In this document: in pieces, positions 8,298 through 20,591 of the stretch
How positions within the stretch are numbered: position 1 is the first letter of the stretch
How the letters are laid out: the number at the start of each line of letters is the position of its first letter
Assembly: GCF_026625725.1 (NCBI RefSeq)
Contig: NZ_CP113060.1
Location: 186,001 to 250,000, forward strand
Length of the DNA: 64,000 nucleotides
Source of the DNA: Pseudomonas sp. SL4(2022)
GTDB lineage: Bacteria > Pseudomonadota > Gammaproteobacteria > Pseudomonadales > Pseudomonadaceae
Reading direction: 5' to 3'
Program-made: the position numbers and the translations under genes
Notes under the pieces: generated by a model
Databases searched by the model: none
Told to the model about the DNA's origin: nothing
Seen by the model: the letters and a program-made list of their open reading frames with translations, nothing else

Positions 8298-9404
8298 TTA
8301 AATCGCTTTCCGGATATCAAAATAGACAACTCTGAGTTTATGAGCGACATGAGCTTGCTGTTCCGGTATCAAATATGGGTGCATCGGCAGACTCATGACC
8401 TTATGCGCAATCGCATCGCCTACCTGCAGACTTGCCCCGTCATCCTTCACCGCCGGCTGACGGTTGAGAGGAATGGGATAATGCACGGCCGTGGGTACGC
8501 CTGCGGCCTTGAGGTGCTCCTGCACCTGATCACGCACTTCGACCTGCACCGTGTATTGAGCCCAGGCGCTGCGGTTGTAGTCTTCGATGAAGGGTGCTGC
8601 GATGCCGGCCTCACCCAGCAAATGCGAGTAACGCTGCGCAACCTGCTCACGCAGCTCCAGCTCGCGCGGGAAAATTTCCAGCTTGGGCAGCAGGATGGCG
8701 GCCTGCAGTGTATCTAGGCGACTGTTAACGCCAACACGGATGTGGTGGTAACGGCGGTCCTGCCCGTGCCGGGCGATCTGGCGCAGAACCTTGGCCAATT
8801 CTTCATCGTTGGTGAAGATCGCGCCGCCATCGCCATAACAACCCAACGGCTTGCTGGGGAAGAAACTGGTGCAGGCGATGGTTGTCAGGTTGCACGAACG
8901 CTTGCCCTTGTAGGTGGCACCGAAGCTCTGCGCGGCGTCCTCGATGACCGGGATGCCGTGTCGCTCGGCAATGGCGTTGATGACATCGAAATCAGCGCAC
9001 TGGCCATACAGCGAGACCGGGATGATAGCCTTTGTACGCGGAGTGATGGCGGCTTCGAGCAACGCCGGATCGAGGTTGTAAGTACGCGGATCCACATCCA
9101 CGTACACCGGCTTGGCACCGAGCAAAGCGACGGTCTCTGCGGTGGCAATATAGGTGAAGCCCGGTGTGATGACCTCGTCGCCGGGCCCGATGCCGAGCGC
9201 CATCTGAGCAATCTGCAGGGCATCAGTGCCATTAGCTACGCTGATGCAGTATTTCGCACCGACAAAGGCCGCGAGCTTTTCTTCCAACTCGCTGACTTCC
9301 GGGCCGAGGATGTATTGACCGTGCCCCAGCACGCGCTGGATGCCAGCGTCGATTTTTTCCTTTATCAGCGCCTGCTGAGCCTTGAGGTCGATAAACTCGA
9401 TCAC
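8298..9404 (-). CDS. wbpE: UDP-2-acetamido-3-keto-glucuronate 3-aminotransferase WbpE
   Basis: A 368-residue DegT/DnrJ/EryC1 aminotransferase. It matches the P. aeruginosa WbpE I remember in long stretches, for example [10 protein letters not shown] at the start, [46 protein letters not shown] and [14 protein letters not shown]. Lys185 in that last segment is the PLP Schiff-base residue. The enzyme aminates C3 of the 3-keto sugar made by WbpB, using glutamate. The start is the GTG at 9402-9404, which overlaps the wbpD stop (GTGA). The longer upstream frame lies inside wbpD and is not used. Confidence 0.96.
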   Translation of the reverse strand: MIEFIDLKAQQALIKEKIDAGIQRVLGHGQYILGPEVSELEEKLAAFVGAKYCISVANGTDALQIAQMALGIGPGDEVITPGFTYIATAETVALLGAKPVYVDVDPRTYNLDPALLEAAITPRTKAIIPVSLYGQCADFDVINAIAERHGIPVIEDAAQSFGATYKGKRSCNLTTIACTSFFPSKPLGCYGDGGAIFTNDEELAKVLRQIARHGQDRRYHHIRVGVNSRLDTLQAAILLPKLEIFPRELELREQVAQRYSHLLGEAGIAAPFIEDYNRSAWAQYTVQVEVRDQVQEHLKAAGVPTAVHYPIPLNRQPAVKDDGASLQVGDAIAHKVMSLPMHPYLIPEQQAHVAHKLRVVYFDIRKAI

Positions 9405-9985
9405 GCCACTTCCTCCTTGCTCAATACATTGCCACGCAGCACGTAACACGCACCGGTATGAATACAAGGCGCACTACCGTCTCCCTTGAGAGGTAGCTCA
9501 AGTTGTTCGCCAAACTCGCTCATCCAGCCAATCTGCCGCGCCGGTACGCCAACCATCAGAGCATAAGCAGGTACATCATTGTTAATTACAGCGCCGGCAC
9601 CGACAAAGGCGAACTCGCCGATGGATACACCACAGACAATTGTGCAATTGGCACCGAGCGTTGCGCCTTTCTTCACAAAGGTGTCACGATACTCGCTCTT
9701 GCGCTCGATCAACGAGCGCGGGTTGTAGACGTTGGTGAAGACCATACTCGGACCGCAGAACACGCCTTCCTCCAGAGTGACGCCGTCATAGACCGAGACG
9801 TTATTCTGGATCTTGCAGTTGTCACCGATGACGACCTTGTTGCCGACGAAGACGTTCTGCCCCAGGGACACGCCCTGACCAATACGTGCACCGCCACAGA
9901 CATGCACGAAATGCCAGACGCGCGAGCCTTCGCCAATTTGTGCGCCGTCATCGACGATGGCGCTGGGATGCTGGTAATGGCTCAT
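9401..9985 (-). CDS. wbpD: UDP-2-acetamido-3-amino-glucuronate N-acetyltransferase WbpD
   Basis: A 194-residue left-handed beta-helix acetyltransferase. Hexapeptide repeats run from [22 protein letters not shown] through [27 protein letters not shown] and [33 protein letters not shown]. The last ~25 residues with HTGACYVL are typical of WbpD. The enzyme acetylates the 3-amino group using acetyl-CoA and forms UDP-GlcNAc3NAcA. It is coupled to wbpB (3 bases apart) and wbpE (overlap). The epimerase WbpI, which would convert the product to the manno form, is not in the window. Confidence 0.95.
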   Translation of the reverse strand: MSHYQHPSAIVDDGAQIGEGSRVWHFVHVCGGARIGQGVSLGQNVFVGNKVVIGDNCKIQNNVSVYDGVTLEEGVFCGPSMVFTNVYNPRSLIERKSEYRDTFVKKGATLGANCTIVCGVSIGEFAFVGAGAVINNDVPAYALMVGVPARQIGWMSEFGEQLELPLKGDGSAPCIHTGACYVLRGNVLSKEEVA

Positions 9986-9988
9986 GGT

Positions 9989-12336
<2,348 letters not shown>

Positions 12337-13080
12337 AATCACACTCCATTTTCAATACTTAAAAAGACGCTTTCCAAAGAACGGCTATGCTGTCGCTATA
12401 ATGCTTGCAAAAAACATTAGCTAACTCATGCTTGACCGCAGAATCACCTGTGAATGACACGAATCGCAGTTTGTTATGCCTACCCGACCGCAAAGCTTAC
12501 CAACCCGCTCTAGTCGAAATGGGTCGTGTAGCCGCATATGGTAAGCACTCGAACAAAAATCACATAGCGCTGCCCGTCAATTTCCTTAAATCTCCCCTAC
12601 GAATACAGTGCTGGACTTAACGGCAACACAACCCACACCCCGATTAACCCACGAACAGCAGGTCATGGCGGTCACCAGCACGCACAAGCTCAAAAAATAC
12701 AAAACAAGGCAAGCTCAACAGTGAGCCTGCCTGAGTCTGTCGCCCTTGCCAGGGCGAAGATAATGAATTTAATACCCGCAATCGATCAACACACTGCCGC
12801 CAGAACTTACAAGCAGCCATGACACTGCCTGCACACCGGGCACAGCTCAATGACAAGATAAACGAAAAGGGAAGAAACACGTCGGCTGACCCATTAACTC
12901 AGAGCGGCAACATCCATAACCGATCAATAGCAAGCAGCAGAGACCCACTGAATGCGGGCATAAAAGAGAAGGTATTACGCAATGAAAAAACCCGGAATCA
13001 GCCTACGCAACTGACATCAAATAGCGTTATTCAAAGGCATTAACTCGGGTGAAGAGCTGAGTTTTGGCCTGCCTAGCTCG
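12337..13080. other. 744-base intergenic stretch between wbpA and ihfB, no recognisable gene
   Basis: No reading frame here resembles a known protein. The small frames in both directions lack convincing ribosome sites. P. aeruginosa has wzz (O-chain length regulator) at this place; no trace of it is visible. The left part (12337-12690) must hold the promoter and a long untranslated leader of the wbp operon, because a terminator on the same strand lies at 12691-12731. I could not fix a promoter. The region 12478-12514, read on the minus strand, is only faintly reminiscent of a JUMPstart element. From 12732 to 13080 I see nothing definite. Confidence 0.6.
12691..12731 (-). terminator. Rho-independent terminator downstream of ihfB
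   Basis: Read on the minus strand, GGCAGGCTCA...TGAGCTTGCC forms a hairpin (12708-12731) with one internal mismatch, followed by a T-rich tail (TTGTTTTGTATTTTTT). It would stop transcription coming from rpsA-ihfB before the O-antigen operon, so wbpA needs its own promoter to the left of it. Confidence 0.7.
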
Positions 13081-13365
13081 CTACTCGTCCTCATTCACCC
13101 GATCCCGCAACTCCTTTCCTGGCTTGAAATGCGGAACAAACTTACCATCTAATGTGACCGAGTCACCGGTCTTGGGATTACGCCCAACCCGCGGCGCGCG
13201 GTAATGCAGCGAAAAACTGCCAAAACCACGGATCTCAATCCGATCGCCAGTGGACAACGCCTGCGACATTTGCTCAAGCATGGTCTTGATCGCTAACTCA
13301 ACATCCTTGGACGAGAGCTGCCCCTGATGGGTGACGATGCGCTCGATCAACTCCGACTTGGTCAT
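13081..13365 (-). CDS. ihfB: Integration host factor beta subunit
   Basis: A 94-residue HU/IHF-family DNA-bending protein. It starts [23 protein letters not shown] and contains the beta-arm signature [22 protein letters not shown], with the tip Arg-Asn-Pro-Lys that intercalates into [19 protein letters not shown] closes it. It pairs with IhfA (encoded elsewhere) to bend DNA at sigma-54 promoters, recombination and replication sites. It lies 152 bases downstream of rpsA, the standard gamma-proteobacterial order. A terminator-like hairpin between the two genes suggests partial read-through or a separate ihfB promoter. The Pseudomonas O-antigen locus characteristically sits beside this gene. Confidence 0.98.
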   Translation of the reverse strand: MTKSELIERIVTHQGQLSSKDVELAIKTMLEQMSQALSTGDRIEIRGFGSFSLHYRAPRVGRNPKTGDSVTLDGKFVPHFKPGKELRDRVNEDE

Positions 13366-13473
13366 GGTTTTCCCTTCTTTTTCAAGCGGCTAGATCACTA
13401 GATAAAAAGGTTTTAGCACGCCGAGCCAGATTTGAACAGCCTATAAAACAACACCTTAGCGATTTTTAGGTAC

Positions 13474-13502
13474 AAAAAAGGGCGACCGTAGTCGCCCCTT
13501 TT
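13474..13502 (-). terminator. Rho-independent terminator after rpsA
   Basis: On the minus strand GGGGCGAC-TACG-GTCGCCC forms a stable short hairpin followed by TTTTTTG. It begins 16 bases after the rpsA stop. It would end most rpsA transcripts ahead of ihfB. Confidence 0.88.
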
Positions 13503-13517
13503 CTGGATCACCTGAAC

Positions 13518-15209
13518 TTAGTTCTGGTTTTCCATTTGCGCACGGATCAGATCACCAATGGTGGTCGGACCAGCAGAAGCAACTTCGTCCTGCTTAGTAC
13601 GCATTTCTTTGATGGCTTCTTTTTCGTCTTCAACGTCTTTCGACTTGACCGACAAGCTGATTACGCGGCTCTTACGATCAACGCTGATGATCTTGGCTTC
13701 TACTTCTTCGCCTTCTTTCAGCACGTTGCGCGCGTCTTCAACGCGGTCACGGCTGATTTCGGAGGCTTTCAGGGTAGCTTCGATGCCATCAGCCAGGGTG
13801 ATTACAGCGCCCTTGGCGTCAACTTCTTTCACAGTACCGCGAACGATAGTGCCTTTGTCATTGACTGCAACGTAGTCGGAGAACGGATCTTCTTCCAGTT
13901 GCTTGATGCCGAGGGAAATGCGCTCACGCTCCGGATCAACGGAGAGGATAACGGTTTCCAGCTCGTCGCCTTTCTTGAAGCGGCGTACAGCTTCTTCGCC
14001 TACTTCGTTCCAGGAGATGTCGGACAGGTGAACGAGGCCGTCGATGCCGCCATCCAGACCAATGAAGATACCGAAATCAGTGATCGACTTGATGGTGCCG
14101 GAGATTTTGTCGCCCTTGTTGAACTGACCGGAGAAATCTTCCCACGGGTTAGTTTTGCACTGCTTGATACCCAGGGAGATACGACGACGCTCTTCGTCGA
14201 TATCCAGAACCATAACTTCCACTTCGTCGCCGACGTTAACGACTTTCGAAGGATGGATGTTTTTGTTGGTCCAATCCATTTCGGATACGTGCACCAAGCC
14301 TTCCACGCCTTCTTCCAGCTCTGCGAAGCAGCCGTAGTCGGTCAGGTTGGTTACGCGCGCAGTAACACGGGTGTCCTGCGGGTAACGCGCTTTGATGGCA
14401 ACCCACGGATCTTCGCCCAGCTGCTTAAGGCCGAGGGAAACACGGTTGCGCTCGCGATCGTACTTGAGGATCTTAACGTCGATTTCATCGCCAACGTTGA
14501 CGATTTCAGAAGGATGCTTGATGCGCTTCCACGCCATGTCGGTGATGTGCAGCAGGCCATCGACGCCACCCAGATCCACGAACGCGCCGTAGTCGGTGAG
14601 GTTCTTGACGATACCTTTGACTTGCTGACCTTCCTGCAGGGATTCCAGCAGAGCTTCGCGCTCGGCGCTGTTCTCGGCTTCCAGCACGCTGCGGCGGGAA
14701 ACGACAACGTTGTTGCGCTTCTGGTCCAGCTTGATGACTTTGAATTCGAGCTCTTTGCCTTCCAGGTGAGTGGTATCACGCACCGGACGGACATCCACCA
14801 AGGAACCTGGGAGGAACGCACGGATGCCGTTAACGTCGACAGTGAAGCCGCCCTTAACCTTACCGTTGATAACGCCCGTAACCACTTCCTCAGCGGCGAA
14901 AGCTGCTTCCAGAACGATCCAGCACTCGGCACGTTTGGCTTTTTCGCGGGACAGCTTGGTTTCACCAAAGCCATCTTCAACCGCGTCCAGGGCAACGTGA
15001 ACTTCGTCACCGACCTTGATGGTCAGCTCGCCAGCGTCGTTGTGGAACTGCTCAAGCGGGATGAGGCCTTCGGACTTCAAACCAGCGTGAACGGTTACCC
15101 AACCAGCTTGGTAATCGATGTCGACGATGATAGCGGTGATGATCGAGCCAGCCTGAAGATTCAGGGTTTTTAGGCTTTCTTCAAACAGTTCAGCAAAGCT
15201 TTCGCTCAT
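13518..15209 (-). CDS. rpsA: 30S ribosomal protein S1
   Basis: A 563-residue protein, close to the usual S1 length, made of six S1 RNA-binding repeats. It starts [17 protein letters not shown]. Repeats are visible as [99 protein letters not shown] and [21 protein letters not shown]1 binds mRNA leaders on the small subunit and helps initiation. The start at 15207-15209 is preceded by a reasonable ribosome site; an upstream in-frame ATG at 15263 would add 18 residues foreign to the family. The 153-base spacer after cmk probably carries a promoter and the leader used for S1 self-repression, as known in E. coli. Confidence 0.98.
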   Translation of the reverse strand: MSESFAELFEESLKTLNLQAGSIITAIIVDIDYQAGWVTVHAGLKSEGLIPLEQFHNDAGELTIKVGDEVHVALDAVEDGFGETKLSREKAKRAECWIVLEAAFAAEEVVTGVINGKVKGGFTVDVNGIRAFLPGSLVDVRPVRDTTHLEGKELEFKVIKLDQKRNNVVVSRRSVLEAENSAEREALLESLQEGQQVKGIVKNLTDYGAFVDLGGVDGLLHITDMAWKRIKHPSEIVNVGDEIDVKILKYDRERNRVSLGLKQLGEDPWVAIKARYPQDTRVTARVTNLTDYGCFAELEEGVEGLVHVSEMDWTNKNIHPSKVVNVGDEVEVMVLDIDEERRRISLGIKQCKTNPWEDFSGQFNKGDKISGTIKSITDFGIFIGLDGGIDGLVHLSDISWNEVGEEAVRRFKKGDELETVILSVDPERERISLGIKQLEEDPFSDYVAVNDKGTIVRGTVKEVDAKGAVITLADGIEATLKASEISRDRVEDARNVLKEGEEVEAKIISVDRKSRVISLSVKSKDVEDEKEAIKEMRTKQDEVASAGPTTIGDLIRAQMENQN

Positions 15210-15292
15210 TTTAATTCCTGTTGATTCAGGGCAGGGGATCCGCCCAAACCACACTCCAGACAATGTGGGTACGTTTATGTAGAAAGAAACAG

Positions 15293-15316
15293 TCGGGACA
15301 AGGACTGGGTTCCCGA
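15293..15316 (-). other. Small inverted repeat in the cmk-rpsA spacer
   Basis: TCGGGA at 15293-15298 and TCCCGA at 15311-15316 can pair across a 12-base loop. On the minus strand it is followed by a pyrimidine-rich stretch (CTGTTTCTTTCT). It may be a weak terminator after cmk or part of the rpsA leader. Six pairs is modest evidence. Confidence 0.35.
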
Positions 15317-15362
15317 GCGTTTCCTTGGCGAGCTGGTCAGCTTAAAGCAGCTGTAGCTCTGG

Positions 15363-16049
15363 TCATCCAGCGAGGTCGCGAATGGCGACTTCACTGAGAA
15401 TTCGTTCAAGCACTTGTTCGATGGAGAGCTCAGTAGAATCCAGCTGTATCGCATCGGCTGCCGGCTTGAGCGGCGCCACTGCACGCTGGGTATCGCGCTC
15501 ATCGCGCGCCCGAATCTCATCAAGAAGACTCGCGATATTAACATCATCGCCCTTGGCCTTCAACTGCAAGTAGCGGCGGCGGGCTCGCTCCTCGGCGCTG
15601 GCGGTGAGGAACACCTTCAGCGGCGCATCGGGAAATACCACCGTGCCCATGTCACGACCGTCGGCAACCAGCCCCGGCATTTCCTGAAAGGCCTGCTGAC
15701 GCTGCAGCAGAGCCTCACGCACGGCAGACAGCGAAGCCACCTGCGAGGCACCAGCACCAACCTGCTCATTACGGATCAGATCAGTGACCTCCTCTCCTTC
15801 AAGAATGATGCGCTGGCCATGACCATCACCGGCAGCAATAAATTGCACATCCAGATGAGCGGCGAGCAGCTTCATCGCTTCTTCGTTGGTCAGATCGACG
15901 CCGTGATTGCCCGCAGCAAAGGCCAGCAGACGATACAACGCACCCGAATCCAACAGATTCCAGCCCAGCTGTTTAGCCAGCAAGCCGGCAATTGTGCCTT
16001 TGCCCGAGCCACTCGGCCCGTCGATGGTAATAACCGGCGCGACGATCAT
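15363..16049 (-). CDS. cmk: Cytidylate kinase
   Basis: A 228-residue NMP kinase. The P-loop is [19 protein letters not shown], followed by [15 protein letters not shown]. The CMP-specific region includes [34 protein letters not shown], with the Asp-Arg and Arg residues that hold [16 protein letters not shown] lies in the lid. It phosphorylates CMP and dCMP from RNA turnover. The ATG overlaps the 3' end of the tyrA-aroA gene upstream by 4 bases, so it belongs to the same operon. cmk next to rpsA is conserved widely in gamma-proteobacteria. Confidence 0.97.
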   Translation of the reverse strand: MIVAPVITIDGPSGSGKGTIAGLLAKQLGWNLLDSGALYRLLAFAAGNHGVDLTNEEAMKLLAAHLDVQFIAAGDGHGQRIILEGEEVTDLIRNEQVGAGASQVASLSAVREALLQRQQAFQEMPGLVADGRDMGTVVFPDAPLKVFLTASAEERARRRYLQLKAKGDDVNIASLLDEIRARDERDTQRAVAPLKPAADAIQLDSTELSIEQVLERILSEVAIRDLAG

Positions 16050-18301
16050 GCCTTGCCCTCCTCGGCCACACGAATACCGACCTGAGCCGACAACGCGAGA
16101 AAATTGGGGAACGACGTGGCGACGTTGGCGCAGTCATGAATGCGGATCGGCGCCGTAGCGCGCAACGAGGCCACGCTGAACGACATGGCAATGCGGTGGT
16201 CGCCGTGCGCCCAGACTTCGCCACCACCGATGCTGCCGCCTTCGATGATGATGCCGTCCGGCGTTGGCTCGGCCTTGACGCCCAGCGCAATCAAACCATC
16301 AGCCATCACCTGAATCCGGTCGGACTCCTTGACCCGCAGCTCTTCGGCACCACGCAACACAGTGCGGCCTTCCGCCACCGAGGCAGCGACAAACAGCACC
16401 GGAAACTCATCGATGGCCAGCGGCACCAGATCTTCCGGAATATCGATGCCCTTCAGCTTGGCGCTGCGTACACGAATATCAGCCACAGTCTCGCCGCCGA
16501 CTTCACGCTGGTTTTCCAGGGTGATGTCGCCGCCCATCAGCTTGAGGATATCGATGACACCGGTACGGGTCGGATTGATGCCGACGTGCTCCAGCACCAA
16601 TTCTGAATCTTCAGCAATGCTGCCGGCGACCAGGAAAAACGCCGCCGAGGAGATATCCGCAGGCACTTCGATATGGGTCGCGATCAGCTTATGGCCCGAC
16701 TCGACACGGGCGGTGCTGCCATCCACTGTTACCGGATAACCGAAGCCGCGCAGCATGCGCTCAGTGTGGTCGCGGGTCGGCGCAGGCTCGGTCACTGAGG
16801 TGGTTCCGGCGGCGTAAAGCCCAGCAAGAAGCAGGCAGGATTTAACCTGAGCACTGGCCATGGGCATTTCGTAATCCATACCGGTCAGGCGCTGACCGCC
16901 CTTGATCATCAGCGGTGGGCGACCTTCCGGGCCGGTCTCGATCACTGCGCCCATTTCGCGCAGCGGCTTGGCGACACGGTTCATCGGACGTTTGGACAGC
17001 GACGCATCACCAGTCAGCGTGGTATCGAACGGTTGTGCCGCCAACAAACCCGAGAGCAAGCGCATCGAGGTGCCAGAGTTGCCCATGTAAAGGGGACCGG
17101 CCGGCGCCTTCAGACCATTCAGGCCCACACCGTGAATGGTCACGCGACCATGATGCGGACCTTCGATGACCACCCCCATATCGCGGAACGCCTGCAGCGT
17201 CGCCAGGGCGTCTTCACCTTCCAGGAAGCCTTCGACATGCGTAGTGCCTTCACCCAGCGAGCCGAGCATGATCGAACGGTGAGAAATGGACTTGTCACCG
17301 GGAACGCGGATACGTCCGGAAAGTTTGCCGCCAGGATTAGCCAGAAAAACCAGATCGTTCGAGTGCATAGCATCCACATAGGCCCTGCGGGCCAAAATTT
17401 TGCCGAAATGCTCACGGGCCACGCGGGCGCGAGTGAATACGCCCAGCAACTGATGCCCATCCCCTGCGTCAACCGCGTCGCGCAAGGCGTCGAGGTCGTC
17501 GCGAAATACCTCCAGCGTGCGCAGTACCGCCTCGCGGTTGGCGAGGAAGATGTCGTGCCACATGACCGGATCACTGCCGGCAATTCGCGTGAAATCACGG
17601 AAACCACCAGCAGCGTAACGAAAGATCTCCAGGTTCTCACTGCGCTTGGCCAGCGAGTCAACCAGGGTAAAGGCCAGCAAATGCGGCAGATGACTGGTCG
17701 CAGCCAGCACCTGATCGTGATGCTCGACCTCCATATGCTCAACATCCGCGCCCAGCTCGCGCCACAGCGCATCGACCTGCGCCAGGGCGGACTCATCACT
17801 CTGCTCGCAGGGCGTGAGAATGACCTTGTGCCGGCGGAACAGCTGCGCATTGGAGGCCTCCACCCCACTCTGCTCGGAACCGGCAATCGGATGCCCGGGC
17901 ACAAAGCGCACCGTCTTGCCGACAAAGGCCAAACGCGCCGCACGCACTACATTGCCTTTAGCGCTGCCCACATCGGTGAGCACCGCCGCGCCCAGCTCAA
18001 GCTTGGCCAGTTCGGCTAGCAGCTTCTCCATGGCCAGGATAGGCACCGCCAGCTGGATCACATCAGCCCCCTGACAGGCGGCAAGCAGATCAACTTCGCA
18101 GCGATCGACCACCCCCAACTCGACGGCCAACCGACGCGATTCCGGGTCGAGATCGACACCGATCACTTCGCGAAACAGGCCGCGCTCACGCAAGCCTTTG
18201 GCGAAGGAGCCGCCAATCAACCCCAGGCCGATAACCACCAGGCGGCCGAGCTTAGGGGCAACAGATGGCATCTGAGTGACAGCAGATTTGGCCTCACTCA
18301 C
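16046..18301 (-). CDS. tyrA-aroA: Fused prephenate/arogenate dehydrogenase and EPSP synthase (TyrA-AroA)
   Basis: A 751-residue bifunctional protein. Residues ~20-300 are a TyrA dehydrogenase with NAD motif [47 protein letters not shown] and [11 protein letters not shown]. Residues ~310-751 are 5-enolpyruvylshikimate-3-phosphate synthase with [54 protein letters not shown] and [16 protein letters not shown] synthase makes the last common precursor but one to chorismate, and TyrA commits prephenate to tyrosine. This fusion is a known Pseudomonas arrangement. It overlaps hisC upstream and cmk downstream by 4 bases each. The AroA half has the LxGNSGTSxR pattern of glyphosate-sensitive class I enzymes. 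Confidence 0.97.
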   Translation of the reverse strand: MSEAKSAVTQMPSVAPKLGRLVVIGLGLIGGSFAKGLRERGLFREVIGVDLDPESRRLAVELGVVDRCEVDLLAACQGADVIQLAVPILAMEKLLAELAKLELGAAVLTDVGSAKGNVVRAARLAFVGKTVRFVPGHPIAGSEQSGVEASNAQLFRRHKVILTPCEQSDESALAQVDALWRELGADVEHMEVEHHDQVLAATSHLPHLLAFTLVDSLAKRSENLEIFRYAAGGFRDFTRIAGSDPVMWHDIFLANREAVLRTLEVFRDDLDALRDAVDAGDGHQLLGVFTRARVAREHFGKILARRAYVDAMHSNDLVFLANPGGKLSGRIRVPGDKSISHRSIMLGSLGEGTTHVEGFLEGEDALATLQAFRDMGVVIEGPHHGRVTIHGVGLNGLKAPAGPLYMGNSGTSMRLLSGLLAAQPFDTTLTGDASLSKRPMNRVAKPLREMGAVIETGPEGRPPLMIKGGQRLTGMDYEMPMASAQVKSCLLLAGLYAAGTTSVTEPAPTRDHTERMLRGFGYPVTVDGSTARVESGHKLIATHIEVPADISSAAFFLVAGSIAEDSELVLEHVGINPTRTGVIDILKLMGGDITLENQREVGGETVADIRVRSAKLKGIDIPEDLVPLAIDEFPVLFVAASVAEGRTVLRGAEELRVKESDRIQVMADGLIALGVKAEPTPDGIIIEGGSIGGGEVWAHGDHRIAMSFSVASLRATAPIRIHDCANVATSFPNFLALSAQVGIRVAEEGKA

Positions 18302-19404
18302 GCGCTCAGCACCCTGCCCAAAGCTTCAAGGAAGCGCGCATTCTCGGCCGGCAAGCCAATCGATACACGCAGGAAATTCGGCATACCGTACCCAGCCACC
18401 GGGCGCACGATCACCCCGGCGCGCAGCAGCGCCTGATTGATCGCAGCCGTATCGCGACCAAAATCGACGGCAATAAAATTGCCTTTCGACGGAATCCAGC
18501 TCAGGCCCAACTCACGCAAGCCAGCTTCCAGTTGCACCATGCCGGCATCATTGAGCTGACGGCTTTGCGCCAGGTAATCGGCATCATCCAGCGCCGCACA
18601 GGCGGCCGCCAAGGCCAGGCTGTTGACGTTGAATGGCTGACGCACACGGTTCAGCACATCAGCGATCTGTGCCGAGCTGAGCGCATAGCCAACACGCAGC
18701 GCCGCCAAACCATAGGCCTTGGAGAAGGTGCGCGAGACCAGCAGGTTGTCGTAGCGCGCCAGGTACGTGAGACCGTCCGGCAGCTCATCACCTTCGGCGA
18801 ACTCGATGTAGGCCTCATCCAGCACCACCAGCACGTTGCCGGGTACGCGAGCGAGAAAGCGCTCCAGCGCGTCGGGGCCGAACCAGGTGCCAGTCGGGTT
18901 GTTCGGGTTGGCGATAAACACCACGCGGGTGTTTTCATCGATGGCCGCGAGCATGGCTTCCAGGTCGTGACCGTAGTCCTTGGCCGGCACCACTTTGCCC
19001 TGAGCACCTACGGCCTGGGTCGAGATGGGGTAAACGGCAAAGGCGTACTGGCTGAACACCGCATTAAGGCCAGGTGCCAGATAAGCACGGGCAACCAGAT
19101 CGAGAATATCGTTGGAACCATTACCCAGGGTGACCTGATTGATCTGTACGCCACAGCATTTGGCCAGACGGCTTTTCAGCTCGAAACCATTGCCATCGGG
19201 GTAACGGGTCAGCTCGGCCAACTCGCTGCGAATCGCTTCCAGCGCCTTTGGGCTTGGACCTAGCGGATTCTCGTTGCTGGCCAGCTTGACAATGCTGGCC
19301 GGGTCCAGATCCAGCTCACGGGCCAGCTCATCCACCGGTTTGCCCGGCACATAGGGCGACAGCTGCTGTACACCTGGCTGGGCCAGGGCGAGGAAATCGG
19401 TCAT
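18298..19404 (-). CDS. hisC: Histidinol-phosphate/aromatic aminotransferase (HisC2)
   Basis: A 368-residue fold-type-I aminotransferase of the HisC branch. Landmarks are KLASNENPLGPSPKALEAI, TLGNGSNDILDLVARAYL, FIANPNNPTGTW, VLDEAYIEFAE and SRTFSKAYGLAALRVGYA, where the Lys binds PLP. It can make histidinol phosphate. Its place between pheA and tyrA-aroA suggests a main role in transaminating phenylpyruvate and 4-hydroxyphenylpyruvate, the last step to phenylalanine and tyrosine. A second hisC in the histidine operon is expected elsewhere. The ATG at 19404 follows pheA by 91 bases with no clear terminator between. Confidence 0.95.
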   Translation of the reverse strand: MTDFLALAQPGVQQLSPYVPGKPVDELARELDLDPASIVKLASNENPLGPSPKALEAIRSELAELTRYPDGNGFELKSRLAKCCGVQINQVTLGNGSNDILDLVARAYLAPGLNAVFSQYAFAVYPISTQAVGAQGKVVPAKDYGHDLEAMLAAIDENTRVVFIANPNNPTGTWFGPDALERFLARVPGNVLVVLDEAYIEFAEGDELPDGLTYLARYDNLLVSRTFSKAYGLAALRVGYALSSAQIADVLNRVRQPFNVNSLALAAACAALDDADYLAQSRQLNDAGMVQLEAGLRELGLSWIPSKGNFIAVDFGRDTAAINQALLRAGVIVRPVAGYGMPNFLRVSIGLPAENARFLEALGRVLSA

Positions 19405-19495
19405 AGCAATGCCTCACGCTTAAAGCCGCAAGCCCCAAGTACAGCCCGGCGTCGATGCGCGTGTAGCTTGAGACCTGAGGCGTGCCGCAGCAGTT

Positions 19496-20590
19496 TTAAA
19501 GTACCGCTTTGGGATAGGAGCCCAGCACCTTGAGCGCCACGGCTTCCTGATTGATTTTTTCCAGCACGTCTTTGATCAGCGGATCGCGGTGGTGACCGAC
19601 GAAGTCGATAAAGAACACGTAGGTCCACTTGCCGCTGCGCGACGGGCGGGTTTCGATGCGCGTCAGGTCGATGCCGTTGTTGTGGAACGGCACCAGCAGC
19701 TCGTGCAACGCACCCGGCTTGTTGCGCATAGAGATGATCACCGAAGTCTTGTCGTCGCCGGTTGGCGGAACTTCCTGGCTGCCGATGATCAGGAAGCGCG
19801 TGGAGTTGTCCGGACGGTCTTCGATCTTCTCCGCCAGCTTGGTCAAGCCATACAGACTGGCGGCCATATCACCGGCAATCGCGGCACTGTTCCACTCGCT
19901 TTTCACCCGTTTGGCCGCATCGGCGTTGCTCGATACTGCCACGCGCTCGACGTTGGGGTAATGCGCGTCCAACCACTTGCGGCACTGGGCCAGGGACTGG
20001 GCGTGGGAATAGATGCGGGTGATCTTGTCGGTCTTGGTGGTTTCACCGACCAGCAGGTGGTGGTGAATGCGCAGCTCGACTTCGCCACAGATGACCATGT
20101 CGTGTTCAAGGAAGCTGTCGAGGGTGTGGTTGATCGCACCTTCGGTGGAGTTCTCCACCGGCACCACACCGAAGTTCACCGCACCAGCGGCCACTTCACG
20201 GAACACTTCATCGATCGCCGCCATCGGCACACTGATTACCGCGTGACCGAAGTGCTTCATCGCCGCCGCTTGGGAGAACGTGCCTTCCGGGCCGAGGTAA
20301 GCCACCTTGAGCGGATTTTCCAGGGCCAGACAGGAGGACATGATTTCGCGGAACAGTCGCGCCATTTCCTCGTTGCCCAGCGGGCCCTGGTTGCGTTCCA
20401 TGATGCGCTTGAGCACTTGGGCTTCACGCTCAGGGCGGTAGAACACCGGGGACTCGCCTTCCGGCAGCGCCTTCATCTTCACTCGCGCGACTTCTTCGGC
20501 GCAGCGGGCACGGTCGCTGATCAGCTCAAGGATGCGCTCATCGAGGTTGTCGATGCGCAGGCGCAGGGCTTGCAGTTCCTGTTCGGACAT
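19496..20590 (-). CDS. pheA: Bifunctional chorismate mutase/prephenate dehydratase
   Basis: A 364-residue P-protein. Residues 1-90 are the AroQ chorismate mutase helix bundle (ELQALRLRIDNLDERILELISDRARCAEEV). Residues ~95-275 are prephenate dehydratase (VAYLGPEGTFSQAAAMKHFG, VVPVENSTEGAINHTLD, SSNADAAKRV, NSTRFLIIG). The C-terminal ~85 residues are an ACT domain (SMRNKPGALHELLVPFHNNGIDLTRIETRPS) that senses phenylalanine. I chose the ATG at 20588-20590, one base after the serC stop; another in-frame ATG lies three codons upstream (20599) but only two bases from the AGGAG. It makes phenylpyruvate for phenylalanine. Confidence 0.97.
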   Translation of the reverse strand: MSEQELQALRLRIDNLDERILELISDRARCAEEVARVKMKALPEGESPVFYRPEREAQVLKRIMERNQGPLGNEEMARLFREIMSSCLALENPLKVAYLGPEGTFSQAAAMKHFGHAVISVPMAAIDEVFREVAAGAVNFGVVPVENSTEGAINHTLDSFLEHDMVICGEVELRIHHHLLVGETTKTDKITRIYSHAQSLAQCRKWLDAHYPNVERVAVSSNADAAKRVKSEWNSAAIAGDMAASLYGLTKLAEKIEDRPDNSTRFLIIGSQEVPPTGDDKTSVIISMRNKPGALHELLVPFHNNGIDLTRIETRPSRSGKWTYVFFIDFVGHHRDPLIKDVLEKINQEAVALKVLGSYPKAVL

Positions 20591-20591
20591 A

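Noticed and set aside
12478..12514. Possible JUMPstart/ops element upstream of wbpA
   Set aside because: Only loose similarity (GGTTGGTAAGC and CGGTCGGGTAGGC) to the enterobacterial consensus; too weak to claim.
12405..12620. Small plus-strand frame in the wbpA-ihfB spacer
   Set aside because: No ribosome site, no resemblance to any family, and it overlaps the presumed wbp leader.
12644..12880. Minus-strand 78-codon frame in the same spacer, considered as a wzz or lapA-type remnant
   Set aside because: The hydrophobic start is not followed by Wzz features, it has no ribosome site, and it runs through the terminator hairpin.
13536..15173. A 545-codon open frame on the plus strand opposite rpsA
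   Set aside because: Antisense shadow of the six S1 repeats; no ribosome site or motif.
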